Assembly: GCA_021432635.1 (NCBI GenBank)
Contig: MU270053.1
Location: forward strand, 575,811 to 639,810
Length of the DNA: 64,000 nt
Reading direction: 5' to 3'
Source: Thozetella sp. PMI_491
Lineage: Eukaryota; Ascomycota; Sordariomycetes; Chaetosphaeriales; Chaetosphaeriaceae
Made by a program: the position numbers and the translations under genes. Under the pieces are notes generated by a model that worked only from the letters and a program-made list of their open reading frames with translations, had not been told where the DNA came from and searched no databases. How positions within the stretch are numbered: position 1 is the stretch's first letter; each line of letters opens with the position of its first letter. Positions 47,517-57,336 of this stretch are shown here, in pieces.

Positions 47517-49792
47517 ATGAGCTCTAGTAAGAAGGCGGACAAGCTTGATTGGACCGACTGGCAGCCCTCAGGAGATCCGAGCAAGTTAATCAGGGTTGGA
47601 TACGATAGCCATGGTACTCTACACCCCTGCGCTTTTGAAAACCATTGCCCGCTCATCATCCTTAGGCAAACCCGTCAAGCATGAATTCACTTCGTCCCAG
47701 ACTGTACCACGCGGCGTCGACGATGTTGGTGCATTGGCCAACAACTTTGGCAATGTGAGCATCGGGAGCGCGGGCTACCATGACCCCAGCGGTTACCAAG
47801 AGTCAACCGGGTACCAGGAGTCGCCAGGTTACCAGGACTCGCCAGGGTACCAGGACTCACCAGGGTACCAGGAGTCGCCAGGGTACCAGGAGTCGCCAGG
47901 GTACCAGGACTCGCCAGGGTATACTTATAGTGACTTGCACCATCTAGGGGCCGGTAAGTTACCCCATCTCGGCCCACGACAGTTATGCTATACTGATGCA
48001 CCTGACAGGTGGCAGCCATGATTATGGCCAGGCATCATCTCAGCTCAAGCCGTCCAGCAAAGGGAAAGGCAGGGACAGCAAACCCAAGAACATCGGCACC
48101 AAGGCGACTTCGTCCACGGCAAAGCCAAAGCCAATTAGGAAACCTTTACATTATGACTCGAAAATGGACGAGAGCACAAGGGATGATCCCTTCTATTCGG
48201 TGGTGGATGATATTAAGGGCAAAGCCAACCACGGGGAACCCTCGCCAGGCTACGGACTCCATCCGTTCCACGAACATCCGGATCGAAACAACAGGAGCTC
48301 TCAGCAGATGGCCCCGCATTACTACGATGATCCCCAGATAGACGGGAAAGCAAACGTAGCCGGCCCATATCTTCCAGACGACATAGGGAATAATGAGCAG
48401 AGTATGTCATTGTGACTGCCCATTGCTACATGGGGAATACTAATTGCTGAAGCAGCTGACCATTTGGCGAACAAGGCTGCTAGCGTCAGCCCTGACTATT
48501 ATGGTCAGCTTGCGGATCTGCCAGGAGATCACGCTCATGACCATCGTCCATATCCGGGAAGCAAGAGCCGCAAAGGCAAAGAGCGGAGCAGCCAGCCTCC
48601 CCCCCCTATGGCCTATAGTGCGTAGATGACCTGTTCTTTCATGTGCCGAGATGCTAATACAAGTCTTTGTTAAAGTTCCTAAGGAGTCTGATGGGTTCGA
48701 GGAGGAAGAAGACGACGAAGATTTGCGGGAGGCAATCATTCAGATTAAAGGACTATATCCCGGTAACGACGGAGAAGGTTCTTACAAACAATCCCCGGGT
48801 GCATACGAGCCAGGTATAAACTTGCACCCTTCCTCCTCTCCCCTCCCCCAATTATTTGAATTGCGATAATGCAATGCTAACTACTCGATTGGTTCAGTGG
48901 ACTACGGCCAGCAACAGCTCGGAGACCTCACCCCGAGAGCTGGCAGCCCCATCCCGCATGCAACATTCGAGACAGAGTTTGATGGTTACCCCCCAGAAGA
49001 TGAGCGACCGGTTGCATTCTCTGGGCTCTCCACCCAGAACCACATCCAGGGGGACCCGAGTACCGGGGTTGAGGAGCAACTAGATCCTCGCAAGTATTTC
49101 TCCAACCGAACCACCGTGCCTCTGCTAACAACCCAACAGGCTATGTCATCCAGCCGTCTCACATGTTCCAACCCGGCGCGGTATATATGCTACGCCCTCC
49201 ATTCTCCTTGGCCGTCTTCTGACTCAAGTCTCTAGGTCTTTAAAATACTCTGGTCCGAGCCCCATGGCTCCGGCAAGAACGACGCAAAGGTGACGGACAA
49301 TGAGATTAAGACCATCTTTGGAGAGAAGTTCTATATCTGCTTCCGCCGTTTTGTTGTAGTAGCCAACGACGAAGGCCACTGCACGTGCGTGTGAGTATTA
49401 CCCGATCCGTACCACGTCTCTGTCCTTCGTACTGATTAAGCACCACCAGGCCCATCTTGACGTACGAACGCAGAGGTTGCACCAAGAAAGGCGTGAAGGC
49501 TTCAAAGCACGGCATTGTGCATGCTACTGGTACCAAGCCGAAGCCTCTGGACAGAGAACCGAAGCTAGGGTTCAAACCCGTCGCCGCGCAACTCATCCGT
49601 GGCGAGAAGCTCGCGCCTCAATCCCGGATCAACTACTCCAAGCTCATCACAGTGGAACACAACGTGAAGGTGTTCTTCATTGGCCATATTCTCGACATCG
49701 ATTTCCTTAACATTGTGAGCCCTGCCATAGACCAGTGCTGGAACGAAAAGAGCCGTGACATGAGGAAGAAGCAGCACCACGGCCAACGCTAG
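47517..49792 (+). CDS. DUF6590 domain protein, nine exons (592 aa)
   Basis: Exons: 47517..47613, 47666..47953, 48009..48401, 48456..48617, 48676..48813, 48898..49059, 49140..49180, 49236..49390, 49450..49792 (1779 nt in frame). The first 410 residues are disordered and rich in Tyr, Ser, Pro, Gly and Asp: a GYQ(E/D)SP repeat, a Lys-rich stretch and an acidic stretch (EEEEDDEDLREA). The C-terminal domain matches DUF6590: FQPGAVFKILWSEPHG, FYICFRRFVVVANDEGHCTCVPILTYERRG, HGIVHATGT and SRINYSKLITVEHNVKVFFIGHI. The family is common in filamentous ascomycetes and has no established function. The junction between exons 6 and 7 is the least certain: the frame of exon 7 requires a phase-1 donor, and GTACCG at 49060 fits, while the more obvious GTATTT at 49093 does not. 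Start: MSSSKKADKLDWTDWQ. Confidence 0.85.
47773..47916 (+). repeat. Eight 18-bp tandem coding repeats (GYQ[E/D]SP)
   Basis: Seven clear copies at 47791-47916 (18 bp each) and one diverged copy (GYHDPS) at 47773-47790, in exon 2 of the DUF6590 gene. The unit is a multiple of 3, so copy number can change without breaking the frame. Confidence 0.95.
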
Positions 49793-50928
49793 AGCACTAG
49801 GCGGGCTTGCTCCACCACGATCGGGCATATCAACATGCAGGATCAAAACCACAACGTTCTCACGAACCCCTGAAGGGACACGCCAGGCCTTCCATGTTGG
49901 CCGTTGGCACCAAATATTACGTTTTGAGAGAAAGGATCGTACCAGCCAGGGCACCACCAAGAGCCACGGCGCCCAGATAAGAGAGAGCCTTTTAGGAGCA
50001 CATCATCTGGCCTGGCTTGCCCCGAACCTTCTCTGGCCATTTCCCCTAGTCGTTACCTCGAACCTTTTGTTTTTTTCCTACTCGTTACCAAAAAAATCCT
50101 CTCTCCCAATTTACCTTGTTTATTCTCTCGATTGTTACTTGGGCGGCATAGGCGGGCACATGATGAATTCAGATGGGAAACCACATGTTTAAGGAATCGG
50201 ACTGAAAGGCAGAATCTAGGGGCTGGGAGCACAAGCCGACCCATCCAAATCTCTTGGCTTACAAATCCTGTATAGCATTGGATATGTCTTCCCAGTTGGC
50301 CCGGTTGAATGCTGATTTGGTCCAGCAGTGTTTGCGTACTGTAGCAGCGAATACTGTCAGGAAGTCACCACTCTGGTCGCGACTGGTTGTTGTATGAAAG
50401 GCTTCGTCAACGCAAAACCTGCCAGAAATCTAGGCTCAAACAAGACTCGGTGACATGACTAGCCCTTTCATCTTAATATAAAGACTGTCTACAGGGAGGG
50501 ACCGGTTCGTCCGGGTCAATTTAGAGGTCAGCAGTGGGTTTAGAGCCTTCCTTCCCAACCTTTTCTTTAGCAAACCGGATAGGGAGATAGCTGCGGAGAG
50601 GTGGAGCTCGCGAGGGTTCTATAGGGGAATAACGTGTAAATGCTGTCCTTGGGAGGGCCGGTCACACTGGCCTCTGCGCGACATTGAGCACTGGAGCACA
50701 AGTTGTACGGAATTACCGAGTTGGTACTTGTCTGAGCGGGATGCTCTAGCGCCCTGGCTGGGCTGGGGTGCTTTCTCAATGATTTGTTGAGTATTCGTGC
50801 CCTGACTCCCTTTTTATGGAATCTCCTTGACCCTGGGAAATGCATGCTCGCGTACACCGTCCGGAAAGAAAGCCAAGCCCTCAGTTCGAAAGATCCTTCC
50901 CTGAATCAGTCGCCATGCCTCCCCAAAT
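49793..50928. other. Convergent intergenic region, 1.1 kb
   Basis: Between the stop codons of the DUF6590 gene (+) and the L17 gene (-). No gene is seen. ATGATGA near 50160 and CTGA near 50203 resemble snoRNA boxes but have no terminal stem. Confidence 0.4.
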
Positions 50929-51864
50929 CTAAGCGGCAGTGATAGCCCGACGCACACGCGAACCGCGCTGCCTCGAGTTCAAGTGAGCCTCCTCGCGTCC
51001 GACAACCGCATCCGACTTCTGCACAACCTCCTCGCCCTCGGTAAGGATAAGCTCGATGTGGCAAGGGTTTGACATGTAGGGGTTGATCTGTAGCCTTGTT
51101 AACTTCCCCCTCCTGGTGCGCATATGACTTGCGGGTTCGACATACACGACCGTGGGCACGGTACGTCCGGCGGCGCTGCTTGGGGGCCTGGTTGACCTGG
51201 ATGTGCTTGACGATCAGGTTGCCAGTGTCGAGACCCTTGGCATCGGCGTTGGCCTCGGCGTTCTTGAGCAGGCCGAGGAGGAACTCTGCAGACTTGATGG
51301 GCCAGCGGGCGCGCGTGACGCCGAAGGCCTTGCCTGTACAACGAAATCCATGTCAGCACTGGCCTTCGCAGGGTCCTACGTTCCCTCCACGTCAGGTCGC
51401 GGCTCGAGGCCATCGGACCCAACACTCCGACCTCCCCTCGCCATCGTCCTTTGAATCTGCATCGCGAATGGTGCTCGGCGTACCTTGCGCGGTCCGGCCA
51501 ATGCCGCCAGCGTAGCGCCGGAAGGGAACTGCCTCCTTCTTCTCGGAAACGTTCTCGAGGAACTTCTGGGCGCGCTGGAGCTTCCAACCGTTGATGGCCT
51601 GGGCAGTTTCCCGGGTGTTCTTGAAGGAAACACGAAGGTAGGAGCCGCGAGCGCGGGCGGACTTCGCCGTCTCGATCTCAGTCGCAGCGTATCGAACCTG
51701 TTAAGAGGGAGAGGGCGTCAGCTGTGGCCGTCGACCAACTCGCTCCCCCCGAGTCCCGCTGGGCTGCCGATCCGTGGCATCACGGGCGAAATGTTACAGT
51801 AAATTGACAGGGTAGAAGGCACTGCTTGGAGTGGTCACGTATCCCTCGGGAGGCCACTCACCAT
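50929..51864 (-). CDS. RPL17: 60S ribosomal protein L17 (uL22), four exons (187 aa)
   Basis: Exons: 51864..51862, 51697..51484, 51333..51146, 51087..50929 (564 nt in frame). The protein begins [20 protein letters not shown] and has [90 protein letters not shown] (in part) and a lysine- and arginine-rich end, all typical of eukaryotic L17. It lines the peptide exit tunnel of the large subunit. The start codon is alone in its exon: ATG is followed directly by GTGAGT, a layout common in fungal ribosomal-protein genes. Intron lengths are 164, 150 and 58 nt, longer than elsewhere in the window for the first two. Divergent from fibrillarin across 614 bp. Confidence 0.96.
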
Positions 51865-51985
51865 CTTGACTGTGTGCTGCGAAGATGAGCTCGATGTTGT
51901 CGTGTCTCTGTATTTGGTGCGAAATTGTGAAGGTTAACTTTTTGCTCTGGGTCCCAGGATCTCTCGCTTAATTCGCCCACAGATT

Positions 51986-52003
51986 TAGGGTTGGCCAACC
52001 CTA
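51986..52003. promoter_or_regulatory. Palindromic telobox TAGGGTTGGCCAACCCTA
   Basis: Perfect 18-bp inverted repeat made of two TAGGGTT half sites facing each other across GGCC. It lies 122 bp upstream of the L17 ATG and 476 bp upstream of the fibrillarin ATG. Half sites match telomere-repeat-type boxes bound by Tbf1-like Myb proteins. Confidence 0.65.
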
Positions 52004-52254
52004 GCGAGGCGTTTGCCGGGTTGTTGCAACAAACCAAATCTAGAAACCAAACCGCCGGTTCGGAGGGACAAACTTGCCGAAATGGACGATGGAATATTTA
52101 CAATTGTTTATAATTAAAATCAAGTATTTGCGTATTTTTGATCCGGCCATCTCATGAAGAGTTTGACTACGATGCTCGACTTTTACTTTGCCGCCCGCAG
52201 CAAACGAAGCCAAAGCTTCGATAGCTGCAAGTGGGACATGCATCTGTTCCTTGA

Positions 52255-52264
52255 GGGTTAGGGT
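52255..52264 (+). promoter_or_regulatory. Telobox GGGTTAGGGT
   Basis: Single telomere-repeat-like box about 215 bp upstream of the fibrillarin ATG. Confidence 0.5.
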
Positions 52265-52478
52265 CTGATGCGGGGCAAGTGGAGCTAGCAAAGGCGAAAC
52301 CGTTCAAAGCCATTGATTGGTTCTCCTAGACCAATTTTTTTTTCTGCCCGCCAGGAGCTCTAGATTTTTTTTTTTCCTTAGTAGCTCCAGCTTTCCGCCC
52401 GCAAGCAAACTCAGCAACCACTACACTCCCATATCAACAAACCTTCCAATTCGAAGCAACGTCTGACTATCAATAACA

Positions 52479-54029
52479 ATGGGCTTCGAGCGAGGTGGTC
52501 GTGGAAGCTTCGGAGGCCGTGGAGGAGGCCGCGGCGGTTCCCGTGGGGGTTTTGGCGGTGATCGAGGAGGCCGAGGTGGCGCACGAGGTTCGTACTTATT
52601 CATGAAGGAGATATCCCTGGACTGCGTTGGCGCTCTTCATACCTACACAATCTGCAGCGTCTGTGTGGGCGTTGCAAAATGTTTCAAGAATATCTGCTAA
52701 CTGACGATGCATCAGGCGGTGGCCGTGGAGGTTTTGGCGGCGGTCGAGGCGCTCCTCGAGGCGGTCGTGGTGCCCCCCGTGGTGGCCGAGGTGGTCGCGG
52801 AGGTCGCGGAGGTGCAGGCGGTCCTGGAGGCGGCAGGAAGGTGATTGTGTAAGTTGCTCCGTTTGGATTCCTTCCTGGACCACATTCCCGCGGCTGGGAT
52901 GTCGTGGGATGGTGCAAGAAGCGCCCTACAGTCTGGAAAGTGGGTACTCAGAGCTGACATTTACCTAGAGAGCCTCACCGTCACCCGGGCGTCTTCGTTG
53001 CCCGTGGCGGCAAGGAGGATCTGCTCGCGACCGTTAACCTTGTCCCTGGCGAGTCGGTTTACGGCGAGAAGAGTGAGCAGCCCGGGTTTCACCCTTACTT
53101 GCAGTCGAAGCTAATGTACTGGCCTAGGGGTCTCCGTCGAGAGCCCTGCGAACGAAGGGGGCGTTACTACCAAGACTGAATACCGCGTTTGGAACCCCTT
53201 CCGATCAAAGTTGGCCGCTGGTATCCTGGGAGGCGTGGACTCACTCTTGTAAGTGGTGTGCAGGATTGGAGCCTTAGGCCACAGTCTTTGTTTGCTAAAA
53301 ACCGACTGCTGACACCCGCGCCGACAGCATGCGACCTGGCTCTAAAGTCCTTTACCTCGGTGCTGCCTCGGGTACCTCCGTTAGTCACGTTGCGGACCTG
53401 GTCGGCCCGACCGGTTCCGTTTATGCTGTCGAGTTCAGTCACCGAAGCGGTCGTGACTTGGTGAACGCTGCTACCCGTCGCACGAACGTGAGATCCCCCC
53501 CTCTTCACCCCTACGAGGCTTGGCACAGCAGCCTACGACTATAGTTCAGGTTACTGATTCAATGCATAGATTGTCCCCATCGTTGAGGACGCTCGTCACC
53601 CTCTAAAGTACCGCATGCTAGTGTAAGTCACGCTGACTACTATATTTCTGAAATCTGGACTTCTAATACTCGATGCTTAGACCGATGGTTGATGTAATCT
53701 TCGCCGATGTTGCGCAGCCCGACCAGGCGAGAATCGTCGCCCTGTATGCTGTCCCATATCTCTCCCCCCGCATAAGAACGATCAGCTGACCTCGGTGTAG
53801 CAACGCCCGTCTCTTCCTCAAGCAGGGAGGCGGTACTCTGATCTCAATCAAGGCCTCATGCATTGACAGCACAGCCGCGCCCGAAGCAGTATTCGCTAGC
53901 GAGGTCCAGAAGCTTCGCGAGGAGAAGTTCTTCCCCAAGGAGCAGCTCACTCTGGAGCCGTTTGAGCGTGACCACGCGCTGGTGGCAGCAGTGTACCTCC
54001 AGAAGGAGTTTGCTGGCTGGTCTGGTTGA
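52479..54029 (+). CDS. NOP1: Fibrillarin, rRNA 2'-O-methyltransferase, eight exons (323 aa)
   Basis: Catalytic subunit of box C/D snoRNPs in the nucleolus; it methylates pre-rRNA ribose 2'-OH. Exons: 52479..52587, 52716..52848, 52969..53072, 53128..53248, 53328..53487, 53570..53622, 53681..53743, 53801..54029 (972 nt in frame). An N-terminal Gly/Arg-rich domain (residues 1-80, RGG units, with Phe) is followed by [44 protein letters not shown], the SAM-binding [66 protein letters not shown] and [11 protein letters not shown]. Length is normal for the family. The first donor is the less common GTTCGT. It shares its promoter region with RPL17. Confidence 0.98.
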
Positions 54030-55073
54030 TGATAATGTCTTCCCTCGGGTCATTGGGTGTCTATTACAGACGCGGTGTTCATTGGGAAGATGGCTTTGAC
54101 TGTTTCGGAAGGCGCACGGCGTTCAGGGGGGCACGGTAATTCGCATGTAAATGTATCTGGTCGCGACACAAAAGAACGATACCAGGTTGTGAGCTACCAG
54201 ATCGCGGGAACTGCCCCAGTCTGTGACGGTTGTGCAAGCTTGTTGGGGCGGCCAGGGCTTGGCACGATGCACTCACGCCTGAGCACGACAGAAGCACTAG
54301 GTCGTTCTGGTTGAACAGCCCGAGCAAGACGGAACTAGTTTACTTTTTTTGTTACCTCGGCTGACGCTTGCGCGTTCCGGCGTCGCCAGTGGCAGCCGTG
54401 CTTTGACCCCGAGTTAGCCCCTATGACTGCCTAGCCGTTTCCCAAGCCGTACATCCATGTCCCTCCTCTCGGGTTGGTGGCCAAGGGGGCGTGAGCAGGT
54501 GGTCAGTCAAGTGCGCAGCAGCGGTTCTCTGGTGTTATGCTAGATGACGTCCCTCCAGTTTCATGGCTCCTGACACTTGTCGTCCGGCATCTTGTCATTG
54601 GCATCATTTGCATAAGCCGCGGATACGGGCCTCCTTCGGCCAGATGAAGCTCGCTATCAGACGGAGCTAAATTGGACCGCCTCTGTAGTTGGTAGAGCAT
54701 TGATGTTTTGCGCCACAGCCTCGTCTTGACCCAATCACGAAGGATAGGGCGCTGAGCTGAGTCGAGGGGATCCACGGGTGGTTTTCAGCTGCAAGCATCT
54801 CCTCAATAGTGGCTGCCAGCCAATAGAGAGTGTAGACGCCGGCCGAACAGAGTCGACCGGTAGTGTGTGACCGCATGTTATACCTGCGAGCACAGGGCCG
54901 ATCTGTGGTCCGAGAAGCGTGGTGTTTTCTTGGCGTGCGCCTCCGCCGGCGCCATTGCCATGACGGGTGCTTGTATCCGTACGAGCAATGCGAGCCAGTT
55001 CATAAGCTGAAACTTGGGAGAAGGAGAAGGCGGAGGCTGGCAGATATATATACTCGTCTGCTGTCACCTTTTT
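54030..55073. other. Convergent intergenic region, 1.0 kb
   Basis: Between fibrillarin (+) and the methyltransferase gene (-). No gene supported. Confidence 0.4.
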
Positions 55074-56042
55074 CTATGGGGTTCCGTTCTCTGGTGTCTC
55101 ATCATCCCTCGCCCCTGAGGACGTTGCCGCACGACGTCTCAGCACTGCGACCACTAGCCACCTCTTCCGGACGCTTACATCCTCGATCCCTCCATCCCAG
55201 ACCCAGGGCCTCTCTTCGCCGTTGCAGTCCCGCTCCCAGATCTTCTCAACCTCCAAGCCCACCGCAGTCAGGGCTTCGGAGTCGAAGAAGCCGCGCATCT
55301 TCTCCCGTCCGGTGTGGAAGCCGGCGACAACCCAGGCCCGGGCCGCTTCCCCCTCGCCGAGGAACCACTCTATCGACCGCTGGAGGTTCTTGTGCTGCCA
55401 GGGCATCCAGAGACAGTCGGCCACGAACACGCGATCGAAAGCGTGATGGTTCTCCTGCGCCAGCGGGGTCGACAACTCGCCCCATGAATGACCTTCGACG
55501 TGCACGCCGTCAACAGCAATCTGACCTAGCGGAGAGTGGCCGGGTTTGACGTTGAGGGCAACATTCTCCTGCAGGGTCTTCATGACTGGTGGAGCCGGGT
55601 AGTCGGTAATGACCACACGGCGGGCGCCGAGGAGCGCGGACAAAAGGGAAGGCAACGCGGTACCGGCGCCAAGCTCGATAGTCGTGAGGCCTGCGACGTT
55701 GAACTCCGAGACTGGCGCAGAGAGAGGCTCTTGCGTCCCGTGCCCGGAAGGTGGTTCAGGCAACAGGCCCAAGGTGCCGGTTTCGACGAGTTCCGCGAGC
55801 AAGAGCGATGCGTTCCAGAGGAAGTGACTGAACAACCTCCGGTCTTCATCGGCTACAGGGTCTGCGAGGGATATGCACAGCGGCTTGGGGAGATGGGGGG
55901 ACGTGTAGGCGAGGCCGTGGTCGGCGTCGCCATGCTGGTTCGTCACATCGTCTGGGAAGATGACGCCCAGCGAGCTGGAGAGGAAGTCCTCGGGATCTGC
56001 CTCAGGCGGACCCGTGAGTGTGAGACGGGAGGTGAGCGCCAT
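55074..56042 (-). CDS. Nnt1/EFM7-like class I methyltransferase (322 aa)
   Basis: Single exon from the ATG at 56042 (MALTSRLTLTGPP); no ATG lies upstream in frame. It is a Rossmann-fold SAM methyltransferase of the METTL21/Nnt1 group: LPKPLCISLADP, RRLFSHFLWNASLLLAELVE (the xLWN motif preceding SAM binding), TIELGAGTALPSLLSALLGA (motif I, 122-141), VVITDYPAPPVM (post I), HSWGELSTPL and FDRVFVADCLWMPWQHKNL (motif IV). Yeast Nnt1/Efm7 methylates the N-terminus and Lys3 of eEF1A, and was earlier annotated as nicotinamide N-methyltransferase. Whether this one acts on eEF1A or on a small molecule cannot be read from sequence. An upstream telobox suggests a link to translation. Confidence 0.85.
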   Translation of the reverse strand: MALTSRLTLTGPPEADPEDFLSSSLGVIFPDDVTNQHGDADHGLAYTSPHLPKPLCISLADPVADEDRRLFSHFLWNASLLLAELVETGTLGLLPEPPSGHGTQEPLSAPVSEFNVAGLTTIELGAGTALPSLLSALLGARRVVITDYPAPPVMKTLQENVALNVKPGHSPLGQIAVDGVHVEGHSWGELSTPLAQENHHAFDRVFVADCLWMPWQHKNLQRSIEWFLGEGEAARAWVVAGFHTGREKMRGFFDSEALTAVGLEVEKIWERDCNGEERPWVWDGGIEDVSVRKRWLVVAVLRRRAATSSGARDDETPENGTP

Positions 56043-57336
56043 GCGATGCCAACGGTCCGAGGCGGGGGGGGGGGTAGGAGGCTGTGGGAGTATGTCAACA
56101 CAGGAATAGGGGGGCTGAGTCACGCGGGAGGAATGTGCCGATCGGGAACGATGGAAGACATGCACGCGGGGCGCTTAATACGAACGATGGCGGGCCCTCC
56201 CGAGATGCTAAGAACGGACGATCTCGAACGGCAGCACTGCCACGTCTGCCACGTCCGCAGCCCTGCGATCCTTGCGACGGCTCGAAATAACCGGTTGGGG
56301 CCTGCCGACGACTGTTCCTGCCTCCAACAAAACGGCGCAGATGGTGGGGGTTGTTTTCCATTAAAAAATTATGGAGAGGGCAACTTTTCCGGGCACAAGG
56401 CTACTGACCAGGGTTAGGGTTTTGTTATCTCAGGGTCTATCTGCTCTTGATCGTAGCTTAGGCTCTGAGAGACATATGCTCCTGGATGGAGAGTCGAGAG
56501 ACATGTTCCACCGAGAGCCGGCAAGACCCGGCCTAACGATCCGTACCTGAGACTTACATGGCGATAGCCGACGGTCGATCTTCAGCGTTCTTCTCGAAGA
56601 AAGGGCAAACAAGAGACAACAGACTCAGAAGCGGATCACGAGGCACAATGCGCAAGGTTGTTCAGAAGCAAGTCTTTATAAACACTAGATAACTGTGGTT
56701 TCATGGCCATCAGTTCCTTCCGTCTTCTTCCAGCCATGGACCCAGGCATTGACACACACACTCAACCAACCGACAGAACAGCGCCATAGCCGACCGACCC
56801 ACCCGCGTACCAGCCAATTCCGAGCGATGGAAAGACGCCGACAACCTCAGCCTGCAGTACCAAAGTTTATTGGTTTCGCCGTTACATGAGTGACGAGAAG
56901 TGAAGAAGAGAAGAACAGGGTATCGTGGCCCCGGCCGTTTCGACGGGCCGGAGGGCAAAAAAAGTATATGTAAAAAAAAAAGAGTCCCGAAAGTCCGTCA
57001 GGCTTTTCTCCGAGGTTGAAGGCGTGTTAATAGGCATTGGCCTCCCCAAAGGTCCGTTCGTCATTCATTAAGTCCTGGTCCCAAGCAGAGGAAAGAGAGC
57101 AATTAGAAGTAGGAAATCGGGAAAAAAAAAAAAAAACTCGGAACACCCCATAAGCCGTTCGCGCCTGGTCATGATGCCGCCCAATGTCCCATTGGGGCCT
57201 GTCTTATTTTTTGATTATCCCGCCGTGTGTCATTCGTCCGTCGTTGTTGCCTGAGAATATGGCGCGTTGGAGGTATGCGCGCGAGAGGGATGTGAGGGAG
57301 AGGGGATGAGTTGATGTGGTATAAGGGGGGAACGGT
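56043..57336. other. Intergenic region, 1.3 kb
   Basis: Between the methyltransferase start and the zinc-finger gene's stop, both on the minus strand. It contains a telobox at 56411-56423 and several A-rich runs near 56975 and 57120. No further gene seen. Confidence 0.4.
56411..56423 (+). promoter_or_regulatory. Telobox GGGTTAGGGTTTT
   Basis: Two adjoining telomere-type repeats, 369 bp upstream of the methyltransferase ATG. Same kind of box as in the RPL17-fibrillarin promoter. Confidence 0.55.

Larger units (their letters stand above)
51865..52478. promoter_or_regulatory. Bidirectional promoter between RPL17 and fibrillarin
   Basis: 614 bp separate the two start codons. The region carries an 18-bp palindromic telobox and a second telobox, and poly-T stretches near 52337-52346 and 52366-52375 on the fibrillarin side. 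Teloboxes are known in promoters of ribosomal-protein and ribosome-biogenesis genes in fungi and plants. Confidence 0.6.

Noticed and set aside
50155-50210. ATGATGA...CTGA resembling a box C/D snoRNA
   Set aside because: No terminal stem and no C' or D' boxes; too short a match to support.
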